Below, piece after piece: positions 1 through 9,102 of a stretch of 46,131 nucleotides of DNA. The position numbers and the translations under genes were made by a program. Under the pieces are notes generated by a model. It saw only the letters and a list, made by a program, of their open reading frames with translations, searched no databases and was not told where the DNA came from. The stretch is from DASQHY01 sp035602605 (GTDB lineage: Bacteria; Acidobacteriota; Terriglobia; Acidiferrales; UBA7541): positions 1 to 46,131 of the forward strand of contig DATNLZ010000114.1 of assembly GCA_035602605.1 (NCBI GenBank). Reading direction: 5' to 3'. Position 1 is the first letter of the stretch. Each line of letters opens with the position of its first letter.

Positions 1-1
1 A

Positions 2-874
2 AGCCAATACGAACGTGTTATAGACGTGTTGAAAAATGTTTCTGCGAACCATTCGCACAGTGAGAAGGTTGTCCTATGGAGGATGAAATCCTATTACGAA
101 ATGCGGCAAATGGACGCAGCGATTGCCACTGGCGAAAAAGCGATAGGGGTACATCCTAACTCCTCGGAAATTCACATGTGGCTGGGTCGCGCCTATGGGC
201 GCAAAGCGGAGAAGGCTGGAATCCTTTCGGGGATGTCGCTGGCGAAAAAAACGCGGCGCGAGTTTGAGACTGCGGTTCGCATCGATCCCGCTAACCTGGA
301 AGCGCAGCAGGATCTCGTAGAATATTATTGCAGTGCGCCAGCCATCATGGGGGGCGGAGAAGAAAAAGCTCAAAGGCAAATCGCGGCGATTGCTGCGCTC
401 GATGCCGCAGAGGGGCACTTTGCTCGAGCCGAATGCTGGTCCGACGAAAAGGACTGGTCCCGCGCTGATGCTGAGTTTCAGGTTGCCCTGCGTGCGGATC
501 AGAAGCGTGCATTCGTGGTTTTTGAGATTGCCGATTATTTCACTATGCGACGCCAGCCGGACCGCATCGTCGAGTCTGCGGAGGCGGGGGCAATGCGTGC
601 TCCCGGTGATTCGCGCGCGGATTTTTATCGCGGCGTGGCTTTGGTACTGAAAAATGAGAGGCTGGCCGAGGCTGAATTGCATTTGAAATCTTACCTGGAA
701 AAAGCGCCGAAGCGGATGGCTTTCCCGTCGCATGCTGCAACGCACGAATGGTTGGGGCGCCTCTATGAGCAGCAAGGACGCAGGGAGGCAGCTGCCAACG
801 AGTATGGCGCCGCACTGCAAGCCGACCCGCAGAATAAGGCGGTACGCGAGGCGGTGAAGCGGCTTCCACATTAG
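2..874 (+). CDS. TPR-repeat protein, 5' end outside the window
   Basis: The reading frame is open from the first bases of the window to the TAA at 872-874, so the true start probably lies upstream; GTG at 26 is only the first start-like codon inside. The protein shows degenerate tetratricopeptide repeats: an early one around AIATGEKAIGVHPNSSEIHMWLG, a middle one around ADAEFQVALRADQKRAFVVFEIADYF, and a clear C-terminal one (HEWLGRLYEQQGRREAAANEYGAALQADP). TPR proteins act as protein-protein interaction scaffolds; no catalytic motif is visible and the specific role is unknown. It lies about 150 bp ahead of an ABC-type permease on the same strand and may belong to the same export module, but that is inference. 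A long antisense frame over the same bases is a shadow. Confidence 0.8.
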   Translation, partial: SQYERVIDVLKNVSANHSHSEKVVLWRMKSYYEMRQMDAAIATGEKAIGVHPNSSEIHMWLGRAYGRKAEKAGILSGMSLAKKTRREFETAVRIDPANLEAQQDLVEYYCSAPAIMGGGEEKAQRQIAAIAALDAAEGHFARAECWSDEKDWSRADAEFQVALRADQKRAFVVFEIADYFTMRRQPDRIVESAEAGAMRAPGDSRADFYRGVALVLKNERLAEAELHLKSYLEKAPKRMAFPSHAATHEWLGRLYEQQGRREAAANEYGAALQADPQNKAVREAVKRLPH

Positions 875-1024
875 AGCACCGAAGCGCGCACAAAGCGCCA
901 GCAATCCAGATGCGGCGATCAACAGATCGCGAGAGGTACACGATGGCAGGCGCAGTGTATCGTGGTCAGACCCTTCTTTCAGTGCGTGTGTAGCATGGTT
1001 TTTTGTTGCTGGTGAAGCTCAGCG

Positions 1025-2224
1025 ATGATGAGACGAGAAACATTGCTCGTTGCACTGGACGCGCTGCGGGCCAATAGGGTTCGCGCGTTCTTGACTGCAC
1101 TCGGTGTGGTCATTGGAAGTGCGTCTATTGTGCTCGTTGTTACTGTCGCGCTCAGCGGACGAAAATTTGTTATGGCCCAGATCGAGGGCGTCGGCTCGAA
1201 CCTGATCTGGGCCCAATACATCGAGGTGCCCGATCAAGCGCGGGCCTTAAGCTACGAGCTCACCACAGCGGATCTGGAAGCTATCGAGAAGACGATCCCC
1301 CAAGTCGTAAAAGTCGCCGGAACCCGGGATATGCCGAATTCCGTGGTTAGCAACGGCGTTGAGCGTCCGATTACTTTTATTGGCGTGACCGAAGGCTTTC
1401 AGGATATCCGCAGGCTACTGATTCTTCGCGGACGCTACTTTGATTCCCAGGATATGTACGCGCGAAGTAAGGTCTGCCTGATCACCTCGGACCTTGCCGC
1501 CCGCGTCTATCCATCGCAAAATCCCGTGGGAAGAAACATTCGCGTGGGCGAATTTACGTTCACCATTATTGGCGTCTTCCGCGAGCGAGTTACCACTTTT
1601 GGGCTGTCGGAAATTCAAAAAGAATCGGTAATCATTCCTTACACGCTGATGAGAAATTACACCGGCGCCGATATTTTCCGCACGTTATATGCGCAAGCTC
1701 GCGCTCCGGAGGATGTACCATCTGTTACGCGCCAGATCGAATGGCTTCTGAAAAGCCGCCATCCAGCAACCGCCGTGTACGATGTGCAGAATTTGACGGC
1801 AATTCTCGATGCCGCGCACAAAATCTCGCTGGCCTTGACGGCAGTACTTCTCATTATTGCGTTCATCGCTTTATTAATCAGCGGCATAGGGATTATGAAT
1901 ATCATGCTGGTCACCGTCACCGAGCGCACGCGGGAAATCGGCATTCGCAAAGCCATTGGTGCTGCGCGCCGCGAAATTCTTTATCAGTTTCTCACCGAAG
2001 CGATCTTGATCAGCGGTGGTGGTGCGATCGTAGGGATTCTTCTGGGAGTAGCGATTCCGGTAGCGGTTCAGCCCCTGCTACCTGGGAATCTTCGCGTTCC
2101 GGTCTCAGGGCTTTCGGTTATCGTTGCGTTCCTGGTGTCTTGCGGAACCGGCGTGCTGTTCGGGTATTTGCCGGCAAACCAGGCTGCCAAGCTCCAACCG
2201 GTCGATTCGCTTCGCTACGAGTGA
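1025..2224 (+). CDS. MacB/FtsX-family ABC transporter permease
   Basis: This 399-residue protein has the typical layout of a MacB-type permease: an N-terminal TM helix (about residues 20-43, following LRANRVRAFLTALGVVIGSA), a large periplasmic MacB_PCD-like domain (about 45-255), and three C-terminal TM helices (about 267-295, 320-350, 360-385). The FtsX signature TERTREIGIRKAIGA lies after the second helix. Such permeases couple a cytosolic ATPase to export of periplasmic substrates, often through a TolC-type channel, and a TolC-like gene follows 1.6 kb downstream. No ATPase or MacA-type adaptor is visible in this window; these may lie upstream of base 1. The start at the first of two tandem ATG codons is the natural choice, although the ribosome site is weak. 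Confidence 0.88.
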   Translation: MMRRETLLVALDALRANRVRAFLTALGVVIGSASIVLVVTVALSGRKFVMAQIEGVGSNLIWAQYIEVPDQARALSYELTTADLEAIEKTIPQVVKVAGTRDMPNSVVSNGVERPITFIGVTEGFQDIRRLLILRGRYFDSQDMYARSKVCLITSDLAARVYPSQNPVGRNIRVGEFTFTIIGVFRERVTTFGLSEIQKESVIIPYTLMRNYTGADIFRTLYAQARAPEDVPSVTRQIEWLLKSRHPATAVYDVQNLTAILDAAHKISLALTAVLLIIAFIALLISGIGIMNIMLVTVTERTREIGIRKAIGAARREILYQFLTEAILISGGGAIVGILLGVAIPVAVQPLLPGNLRVPVSGLSVIVAFLVSCGTGVLFGYLPANQAAKLQPVDSLRYE

Positions 2225-2279
2225 GGATGGCACCGATTCGTCTGCCTCAACAGCAACGTTCTTGCCAGGGGCGCGTGGT

Positions 2280-3593
2280 TTGACGCGCTCGTCATCGGGC
2301 CCTGGCCACAATCTCCATGGATTCTTCTACTCGCCGTGGGCCATGGTCGCCGTGGCCCTGACGATACGCATGATGGTGATGGCCTTCGTTCTCCCCCTTC
2401 AACTAGATCCCGCGCGAGATCATTTTGTTTTCGGCTATGAGATGGGGAGGGTCGCGCGGTCCATCGCGAGTGGGCAGGGTTTCAGTTCGCCTTATCCAGA
2501 ATACACAGGGCCCACCGCATTAGTGGCACCGGCATACCCCTTTGTTCTCGCCGGAATCTTTAAAATGTTCGGGATCTACTCGACTACTTCTGCAGTCATG
2601 AGTTTGACGTTAAACAACTTATTCTCGGCACTGACTTGCGCGCCTCTTTTTCTCATGGGGTGGAAAGTTTTCGGGGCCCGCGTAGCAGCTGGATCCGGCT
2701 GGGCCTGGGCGTTGTTCCCTTACGCCATCGGACTTTCCAATCGGTGGATATGGGACACCAGCCTGACTACTTTACTTTTTACCTTGCTCGTTCTAGCGAC
2801 TCTGATTCTGCAGGAATCGTGCCGCTGGCCGTTTTGGCTTGGCTACGGACTGCTCTGGGGGGGTACAGCGCTCTTCAACCCTTCTATCCTGGTCACGTTT
2901 CCTTTCCTGGGTGTATGGCTCTGGTTTCGGCACCGGCGTTCGGGTATGAATTGCAATGTGTTGATGATGACCTCGGCACTTGTATGCCTTGCGTGCTTGA
3001 GCATTTGGCTTGTACGCGACGTTCGCACCTTTGGCAAGTTCATCCCTCTTCGCAGCAACTTTGCTTTGGAGTTTCAAGTTGGAAATAGCGACGACACATC
3101 TCGCCCCGCCTCCGATCGCTTGTTGCCGCCGGACAATCCGGCAGAAATGGAACGATTCCACCAGCTCGGAGAGATGACCTATATGGCGGAGAAGCAGCAG
3201 CAGGTAAAAAGCTTTCTACGTGAGCATCCCGATCGCTTTGTTTCGCTGACCGTGCGCAGGATTGTCTTCCTTTGGACTGGAGTTTGGAGCGCGCATCCCA
3301 GCTGGGACATCGATGATGAGGCTGGGGTGCCGAACATTATCGTCTATAGCCTTTTGTCGTTCTTGGCGTTCCTCGGTCTGTACCGTTCGATTCAAAATGG
3401 AGTGTCATTCGCAATTCCTTTAGCAATCATCCTCTTCTTCTTTCCGTTGCTGTATTACGTCACACACCCGGATGTGCGTTACCGCCATCCGATTGACCCG
3501 GAAATTGTACTTTTGGCCGCCTATGGAGCGCTGAGCATCGGAGCAGGCCGGAGAGGCGACGCTACGCGGAGTCGACAGGATGCTCCCCGATGA
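2280..3593 (+). CDS. Multi-pass membrane protein, glycosyltransferase family 39-like
   Basis: This integral membrane protein of about 437 residues has roughly eight to ten hydrophobic segments and a soluble stretch around residues 245-320. The early acidic loop (DPARDHFVFGYEMG) after TM1 and the overall layout resemble GT39/ArnT/PMT-type lipid-linked sugar transferases, which use polyprenyl-phosphate sugars on the periplasmic side. That family call is tentative, since no unambiguous motif is present. The frame is open back into the upstream permease gene. I chose TTG at 2280, preceded by a G-rich stretch (caggggcg), because it leaves a short N-tail before TM1; ATG at 2343 is the alternative but would cut into TM1. 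The C-terminal tail is basic. Confidence 0.65.
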   Translation: MTRSSSGPGHNLHGFFYSPWAMVAVALTIRMMVMAFVLPLQLDPARDHFVFGYEMGRVARSIASGQGFSSPYPEYTGPTALVAPAYPFVLAGIFKMFGIYSTTSAVMSLTLNNLFSALTCAPLFLMGWKVFGARVAAGSGWAWALFPYAIGLSNRWIWDTSLTTLLFTLLVLATLILQESCRWPFWLGYGLLWGGTALFNPSILVTFPFLGVWLWFRHRRSGMNCNVLMMTSALVCLACLSIWLVRDVRTFGKFIPLRSNFALEFQVGNSDDTSRPASDRLLPPDNPAEMERFHQLGEMTYMAEKQQQVKSFLREHPDRFVSLTVRRIVFLWTGVWSAHPSWDIDDEAGVPNIIVYSLLSFLAFLGLYRSIQNGVSFAIPLAIILFFFPLLYYVTHPDVRYRHPIDPEIVLLAAYGALSIGAGRRGDATRSRQDAPR

Positions 3594-3835
3594 TTGTTTA
3601 TATTCAACCGACCGCTAAAGACGAGATGGTTCTGTCGGCAATTCAATTGTTTGGTTGAGGTTTTCGCTGCGTCGAAGCTTCCGTTACAATCGCTTTGGGC
3701 ATCCAAGGTAAGGTTGAAATAAGAAAGGGCAGATACCCCATGTTGAAACGCGGTGATTTGTCTCTGGGTCAAAAATCCCCTGACCGCCGGACGCGAGTTA
3801 ACCCCTTCCGGGCGCTTAGACAACTAGGAAATTTC

Positions 3836-5161
3836 ATGGATAGGGAGCGAGCTAAGCGTTTCTGTTGGGCAATGCTGTCTTCGTTGCTCCTCACCACGAT
3901 TGTCTGCGCGCAAAATCAAAGTGCGGTTACGGCCCCCTCGGGCGAGCCTCTCACGTTAAAGATTGCCGTCGAGCTGGCACTGCGCAACAGCCGCAGTCTG
4001 GCCGTCGCCAGGCTTCAGCAGGGGTTGGCGGAAAAAACTGCCTTGATTTCGCAAGCAGAATTTCTTCCCAATATCTATGCAGGATCCGGCGTAGCCTATT
4101 CTCACGGAATTCCGGAAGGGCCCGGCGGGCATGCGCCTTCGATTTTTAATGTCTCGTACACCCAGCAGCTTTTCAATCAGCCGCTCCGAGGCCAGTTGCG
4201 GGAGTTGCGCGAGCGCACCAATGCCCGGGTCTTCGAGACCGAGAAGATTCGGGAAACCGTCATCGTCGCTACTGCATCCGCATACTTGGAGCTGTCCAAA
4301 GTTCGCAATTCGATTGACCTGCTTGGCAAGGAACGGCAAAGCGCAAAACGCATTCTTGACGTTACCACGCAGCGTCTTTCCGAAGGACTGGAGTTGCCCA
4401 TTGAAAGCACCAAGGCACAGCTTGCCGCAGCCAGAATTGAACAGCGCATCGTTGACTTGGAAGGACGCGAAGAGGATTTGCAGTCGACACTGCGCGATCT
4501 GACCGGTTTGCCACCGGACCACACCATTGAAGTCCGCGGAGAAGATTTGCCCGAATCGGCGAGTGTCATACCCACGAACGCGACTGGTCAGGCGCTCGCC
4601 AACAATGTTCTGATGAAGCAGGCTGAATCCGAGATGCGGGCCAGAGAATTACGCTTGAAGGGTGAGCGCGGCGGCCGTTATCCCACCGTGGAAATGGTAG
4701 GCATATACAGCCTGCTGAGCCGCTTCAACAATTACGACGTCTTTTATAGGCGATTTCAGCGAAACAACTTCAATTTCGGCGTGCAAGTTCAAATGCCTAT
4801 ATTCAGTATGCGCACGAAAGCGGCGATTGCCCTGGCCACAACCGACTTGAAAGTTGCGGAGATGAACGTGGAGCAAACGCGCAGCACGCTTTCGGCCAGC
4901 ATTCGCAAGCAGTCGCGCCGGACACGGGTACTGGATTCCGCGAGAGAAGTTGCACGCCTGGAATTGCAACTCGCCCAGCAGGGGCTCGGCAACCTACAGG
5001 CGCAGTATCAGGAAGGGCGCATCAGCTTGCGCGATCTCGAGAAACAGCGCCTCGAAGAGAGCGATCGCTGGCTGGATTTTCTCAACGCAAATTTCGATCG
5101 TCAGCAGGCGCAGTTGGAACTGTTGCGAACCACCGGCCAGCTCGCTCAGATTTTTCAGTAA
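3836..5161 (+). CDS. TolC-family outer membrane efflux protein
   Basis: This 441-residue TolC/OEP-family protein forms the outer membrane channel of tripartite exporters or type I secretion systems. It begins with a signal peptide (basic MDRERAKRF, then WAMLSSLLLTTIVCAQ). The mature protein shows the duplicated OEP pattern of long amphipathic helices: LKIAVELALRNSRSLAVARLQ near the start, SAYLELSKVRNSIDLLGKERQ in the first half, and QLAQQGLGNLQAQYQEGRISLRDLEKQR in the second. ATG 3836 is chosen because AGGAA lies 6 nt upstream and it places the signal peptide at the N-terminus; the frame is open further upstream (TTG 3695, ATG 3740), but that would add an uncharacteristic tail. The upstream MacB-like permease is a plausible partner. 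Confidence 0.88.
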   Translation: MDRERAKRFCWAMLSSLLLTTIVCAQNQSAVTAPSGEPLTLKIAVELALRNSRSLAVARLQQGLAEKTALISQAEFLPNIYAGSGVAYSHGIPEGPGGHAPSIFNVSYTQQLFNQPLRGQLRELRERTNARVFETEKIRETVIVATASAYLELSKVRNSIDLLGKERQSAKRILDVTTQRLSEGLELPIESTKAQLAAARIEQRIVDLEGREEDLQSTLRDLTGLPPDHTIEVRGEDLPESASVIPTNATGQALANNVLMKQAESEMRARELRLKGERGGRYPTVEMVGIYSLLSRFNNYDVFYRRFQRNNFNFGVQVQMPIFSMRTKAAIALATTDLKVAEMNVEQTRSTLSASIRKQSRRTRVLDSAREVARLELQLAQQGLGNLQAQYQEGRISLRDLEKQRLEESDRWLDFLNANFDRQQAQLELLRTTGQLAQIFQ

Positions 5162-5249
5162 CGACTTGCGGGGACGGGGCGGGCCACACCGGTTTTCGAG
5201 TATTTCAGCTGGTCACACTGTTTTCGAACACCAACACGCACGATTCGCC

Positions 5250-5279
5250 TTGGGAAGAAGTCGTTACATCAAGTATAAT
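5250..5279 (+). promoter_or_regulatory. Sigma70-like promoter of the hopanoid-tail operon
   Basis: A perfect -10 hexamer TATAAT (5274-5279) lies 18 bp after TTGGGA (5250-5255), a fair -35 match. It sits 55 bp upstream of the chosen start of the HpnJ-like gene and downstream of the preceding stop codon, so it fits the head of the 5334-8862 operon. This is a match by eye only; no transcript start is known. Confidence 0.5.
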
Positions 5280-5333
5280 CAATTGTTCCGAATGCACCCG
5301 TTGAGTTTGCCATGGAAAGTGAGGCCTCGAAGT

Positions 5334-6842
5334 ATGCTTGCGTCCATGAAGACGCTTTTGCTGAATCCACCGAGCTTTGAAAATTTCGACGGTGGCGCCA
5401 GTTCGCGATGGCCCGTCAGCCGGGAAATTGAATCCTATTGGTATCCGGTGTGGCTGACGTATCCCGCTGGAATGTTGGAAGGCAGCCGTCTTCTCGATGC
5501 CTCGCCTCACAAAATCTCCTGGGCCAAGACCGTGGAACTTTCAGGTCAATATGAATTTCTGGTGCTGTTCACTTCGACGGTCGGATTTCAGAGCGATCTT
5601 CGCCTTATCCGCGAGATGAAGGCTAAAAATCGTGGACTGAAAATCGCCTTTGTAGGTCCGCATGTGCAGAATCGTCCCGACGAGAGTTTGCGCGCGAGCG
5701 AGGACATTGACTTCGTCGTGCGCGGTGAGTTCGATCACGCGGTCGTTGAATTTGCGCAAGGCAAGCACCTCAGCCAGATTCTCGGTGTCAGTTACCTGGA
5801 GAATGGCCAGGTGATGCACACCGCGCCGCGTCAGCAGTTGCACACCGAAGAACTCGACGCATTGCCCTTTGCCACGTCAATCTACAAACGTGACCTCGAG
5901 ATCGAGCGCTACAATGTTCCTTTTCTTCTGAACCCTTTCGTTTCCATTTACACCACGCGCGGTTGTCCGGCGCTGTGCACTTTCTGCCAGTGGCCGCAAA
6001 CCATTTCCGGCCATGCTTGGCGCGTGCGCTCGACCGAGAATGTGGCTCGCGAAATTAAACAAGCTCTGGAATGGTTTCCGCAGGCCAAAGAATTTTTCTT
6101 CGATGACGACACTTTCAATATTCGCAAAGACCGCGTCCTGGAAATCTGCGCTAAATTCAAGCCGCTCAAATTCCGCTGGTCGGCAAATGCGCGCGTGCAT
6201 TCCGATTACGACACGCTCAAGGCCATGGCCGACGCTGGAGCGCGCTTGTTCATCGTCGGATTCGAGTCCGGGGATGCGCAAATTTTGAAGAACATCAAAA
6301 AAGGCGCCACCGTCGAAATGGGCCTGGCGTTCATGAACAATTGCAGAAAAGTGGGCATTCGCGTTCACGGAGATTTCATCATCGGGCTGCCGGGTGAAAC
6401 GAAAGACACAATTCAGAAAACAATTGATTTCGCCAAACAGCTCGATTGCGAAACCATCCAGGTTTCGCTGGCCCACGCTTTTCCGGGAACCGAATTGTAT
6501 AATGATCTAGTGAAAGGCGATTTCCTGCGTGCCGAGGCGCTGGCCGACGCTAACGGCCACCAGTTGCCGCACATCGAATATCCCCATCTTTCGCGGGAAC
6601 AAATGATGGCCGGTGTGAATCGTTTCTATGACGATTATTATTTCCGCCCCAAAGTTGCCTGGCGCATCGTGCGCGATGCGCTGTGGGACGGCCACGAGCG
6701 AAAACGTCTCTACCACGAAGCTTCAGCTTTCCTGAAACTTCGCGCGGAGCGATTGCGTTGGGCCAAGCGCGAACCACAACCCAAAACAATGGTCACGGTG
6801 CCTTCGATTGAGGCCGGTCCTGGGCCGATCGCGCAAGGTTAG
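5334..6842 (+). CDS. hpnJ: HpnJ-like hopanoid-associated B12-binding radical SAM enzyme
   Basis: This protein of about 502 residues has an N-terminal cobalamin-binding-like Rossmann region (about 15-180) and a radical SAM core. The [4Fe-4S] motif CxxxCxxC is visible at C211, C215 and C218 (GCPALCTFC). The opening MKTLLLNPPSFENFDGGASSR closely matches what I remember of HpnJ. In studied bacteria HpnJ acts on the bacteriohopanetetrol glucosamine tail to form the cyclitol ether. The downstream HpnI-like gene supports the assignment. ATG 5334 is chosen because GTGAGG lies 9 nt upstream; ATG 5346 gives the canonical MKTL start, and ATG 5292 is also in frame. A much longer open frame running back into the TolC gene is not used. 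HpnK is not visible nearby. Confidence 0.85.
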   Translation: MLASMKTLLLNPPSFENFDGGASSRWPVSREIESYWYPVWLTYPAGMLEGSRLLDASPHKISWAKTVELSGQYEFLVLFTSTVGFQSDLRLIREMKAKNRGLKIAFVGPHVQNRPDESLRASEDIDFVVRGEFDHAVVEFAQGKHLSQILGVSYLENGQVMHTAPRQQLHTEELDALPFATSIYKRDLEIERYNVPFLLNPFVSIYTTRGCPALCTFCQWPQTISGHAWRVRSTENVAREIKQALEWFPQAKEFFFDDDTFNIRKDRVLEICAKFKPLKFRWSANARVHSDYDTLKAMADAGARLFIVGFESGDAQILKNIKKGATVEMGLAFMNNCRKVGIRVHGDFIIGLPGETKDTIQKTIDFAKQLDCETIQVSLAHAFPGTELYNDLVKGDFLRAEALADANGHQLPHIEYPHLSREQMMAGVNRFYDDYYFRPKVAWRIVRDALWDGHERKRLYHEASAFLKLRAERLRWAKREPQPKTMVTVPSIEAGPGPIAQG

Positions 6843-6852
6843 GCACCCCTGA

Positions 6853-7269
6853 ATGAGCGCCAACCGAAGTGTGCGCGCTAAAACTTTTTCTTTAGTCGTG
6901 CTAATGGTGCTTTGCAGCTCGGTGGGAGACATTTTCTTGAAGTTGGGGATGAGGAAAATTGGATCCGTCAACTTGGCTCCAGAAGCCCTGGTGACCACGT
7001 TTCGTGCGACCGTGACCAGCGGAATGATTTGGCTCGGAATTCTGTGTCTGCTTTCGGGATTCGTTATGTACCTCATGGTGCTGTCTTGGGCGGATTACAG
7101 TTACGTCATGCCTTCAACCTCGTTCGGATATGCGGTTGTGGCTTTGCTCAGCGTTTTGATTCTTCGGGAAAATGTGACGCTGGCGCGTTGGGCCGGGGTT
7201 CTTTTGATTTGTTTTGGCGTGACCCTGGTTGGCCGCACCGAGCCGCGCACCAATAACAGGTTCCCGTGA
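6853..7269 (+). CDS. Small four-TM EamA/SMR-type transporter subunit (first of pair)
   Basis: This 138-residue protein has four predicted TM helices (about residues 10-28, 53-75, 80-100 and 108-127) and the size of a small multidrug resistance or ArnE/ArnF-type half transporter. The segment GDIFLKLGMRKIG in helix 1 and the C-terminal RENVTLARWAGVLLICFGVTLVG are typical of EamA/DMT halves. It begins 10 bp after the HpnJ-like gene, and its stop overlaps the next gene by 4 nt, implying translational coupling and probably a heterodimer with its neighbour. ArnE/ArnF flip a lipid-linked aminosugar, so a role in moving a hopanoid or lipid-linked sugar is attractive, but this is inference from context. 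Confidence 0.8.
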   Translation: MSANRSVRAKTFSLVVLMVLCSSVGDIFLKLGMRKIGSVNLAPEALVTTFRATVTSGMIWLGILCLLSGFVMYLMVLSWADYSYVMPSTSFGYAVVALLSVLILRENVTLARWAGVLLICFGVTLVGRTEPRTNNRFP

Positions 7270-7640
7270 GTATCCGAATAGCTGCTTTCCTGGCCATCGT
7301 AATATTCGCCAGCACGGCTGGCGAGATCTCGATCACCTATGGAATGAAAAATGTCGGCGAACCGCATAGGCTCCTGCCTCGCGAGATATTTGAGTTTCTG
7401 AAACGGGCATTGCGCACGGGCTGGTTCTGGCTGGGCATTCCCCTGATGACCATGTCTTTTTACGCCACGTTGGTGTTGCTTTCCTGGGCTCCCGTGAGTC
7501 TTGTCGTTCCGGCAACAGCCCTCAGCTATGCCGTTGGCGCGCTGGGGGCAAAGTTTATACTGAAGGAGAGAGTCAGTAGGATGCGCTGGGCTGGAGTAGG
7601 TCTGGTTTGCCTGGGCGTCATGTTGGCCTGGACTGGATAG
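7266..7640 (+). CDS. Small four-TM EamA/SMR-type transporter subunit (second of pair)
   Basis: This 124-residue protein starts at GTG 7266, where GTGA overlaps the TGA stop of the previous gene. Like its partner it has four TM helices, a helix-1 motif GEISITYGMKNVG comparable to GDIFLKLGMRKIG, and a closing segment KERVSRMRWAGVGLVCLGVMLAW parallel to the partner's C-terminus. The two appear to be diverged paralogues from a tandem duplication, as in heterodimeric SMR/ArnEF pairs. The HpnI-like glycosyltransferase starts 10 bp downstream. The substrate is unknown. Confidence 0.8.
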   Translation: MSIRIAAFLAIVIFASTAGEISITYGMKNVGEPHRLLPREIFEFLKRALRTGWFWLGIPLMTMSFYATLVLLSWAPVSLVVPATALSYAVGALGAKFILKERVSRMRWAGVGLVCLGVMLAWTG

Positions 7641-7650
7641 CTGATAGGAT

Positions 7651-8862
7651 ATGGACCATATAACCATTTTCCGGTTGTTCCGCTGGCTGATAATGGCAAT
7701 CGCTCTGGCCCCGTTCGTCTATTACTTGCTCTCCATTTATTGCGTTTACCTCTTTTTCTCCGCAAGACCGAAGGAAAATGCAGCGGCGATTCCGTTCACC
7801 CCGCCCATCAGCATTTTGAAACCAGTCCGCGGGTTAGACCGCGAGGCTTACGAAAATTATTCCAGCTACTGCTGCCAGGATTATCCGCTCTACGAGATTC
7901 TGTTTGCGGTGAGCGATGCCGATGATCCGGCGATCAGTGTGATCGAGCGGCTGATTCGGGATTTTCCGGAACGTTCGATTCGGTTGCTGATCGGCGCTCC
8001 TCAGCTGGGGGCGAGCAGCAAAGTTTGCAAGCTGTGCCGCCTGGTGCATGAGGCGAGTTACGACCTGCTGGTGATTAGTGATAGCGACGTGCGTGTCGAA
8101 ACCGATTATTTACGGCGTGTGGCCGAGCCGTTTCGCGATCCACAGGTTGGCGCGGTGACAGCGCTATTCCGCGGCCGCGTGAATGGCGATTTTGCTTCGC
8201 AGCTCGATTGCGTAGGTTCGTCCGCGGAATTTTGCTCGAGCGCTCTTGTCGCGCGAAAGCTTGAAGGGCTGAAATTCACGCTGGGCGCTACCATGGCTAC
8301 GACGCGGGAGCGCCTTGCCGAAATCGGAGGCTTCGAGGCCCTCGCAAATCACCATTCCGACGATTTCGAGCTGGGCAACCGCATCGCATCGAAGGGCTAT
8401 CGCATCGAACTGCTGGATAAACCCGTATGGATGATTTTCCCAGCGCAATCATTTGGCACTTTTTTGCGTCATGAACTTCGTTGGGCGATCGGGCTACGAA
8501 ACATCCGGCCGCTTGGTCATTTGGGTCTAGTGTTCACGCACGGTATCTTCTGGGCCCTACTGGCAGCGGCGCTGGCGCACTCTTCATCGATCGCCGGCCT
8601 TTATCTCGGGGGGTACGTGGTGCTGCGGTTTGCGATGGCATGGACCGCTGGCGTTTGGGGACTTAAGGACCCCGTGATCCGCAAGCGCATTTATCTTGTG
8701 CCCGTGCGTGACGCACTGGCATTCCTGGTCTGGCTGGTAAGCTTTATGTCTAATCGCATTCAGTGGCGAGGACTCGATTTTACTATCGAGAAAGGTATCC
8801 TCGTTCCCGTTCCTTCTCCGCGCGATTTGACCGCGGCTGACGAATATCCGATTCCCGAATAA
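7651..8862 (+). CDS. hpnI: HpnI-like hopanoid glycosyltransferase (GT2/GT21 type)
   Basis: This 403-residue membrane glycosyltransferase resembles ceramide glucosyltransferases and HpnI. An N-terminal TM helix (about 12-35) is followed by a GT-A domain with PPISILKPVRGLD, the first acidic motif VSDADDP, the DxD-like VISDSDVRV, HHSDDFELGNR and the (Q/R)xxRW-type RHELRWAIGLR. Two or more C-terminal TM segments lie around residues 290-350. In characterised systems HpnI transfers N-acetylglucosamine to bacteriohopanetetrol at the membrane, before HpnK and HpnJ act. It closes the operon starting at 5334. ATG 7651 follows the preceding stop by 10 bp with a GATAGGA ribosome-site-like stretch. The exact sugar donor is not readable from sequence. 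Confidence 0.82.
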   Translation: MDHITIFRLFRWLIMAIALAPFVYYLLSIYCVYLFFSARPKENAAAIPFTPPISILKPVRGLDREAYENYSSYCCQDYPLYEILFAVSDADDPAISVIERLIRDFPERSIRLLIGAPQLGASSKVCKLCRLVHEASYDLLVISDSDVRVETDYLRRVAEPFRDPQVGAVTALFRGRVNGDFASQLDCVGSSAEFCSSALVARKLEGLKFTLGATMATTRERLAEIGGFEALANHHSDDFELGNRIASKGYRIELLDKPVWMIFPAQSFGTFLRHELRWAIGLRNIRPLGHLGLVFTHGIFWALLAAALAHSSSIAGLYLGGYVVLRFAMAWTAGVWGLKDPVIRKRIYLVPVRDALAFLVWLVSFMSNRIQWRGLDFTIEKGILVPVPSPRDLTAADEYPIPE

Positions 8863-9102
8863 GCCAGAATCGAATCGCGGTTGCTCGGAAAACGGACAGC
8901 ACTGTGGTTCGTTTTTTTTCTTCCTGTGCTTGCCAAAATCCGAACCGCGTTTGAAAGGAATCGCATGGAGTGAGGCCCGGTAACATTGTTTACACGGCGA
9001 GATTCAGAGGCTGCCGGAATTTGGCGAGGAACAGTCTTCAACGGTAATCGCAAACCGATGTCACAAAGTTTGCGGTGCGCGAAGCCGTCAAGGGTTCCAC
9101 AC

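Noticed and set aside
74..922. Minus-strand frame of 282 codons over the TPR gene
   Set aside because: The plus strand shows TPR repeats; the antisense product has no family features.
4950..5333. N-terminal extension of the HpnJ-like frame back into the TolC gene
   Set aside because: It overlaps TolC by over 200 bp, has no homology-like content and lies upstream of the promoter at 5250-5279.
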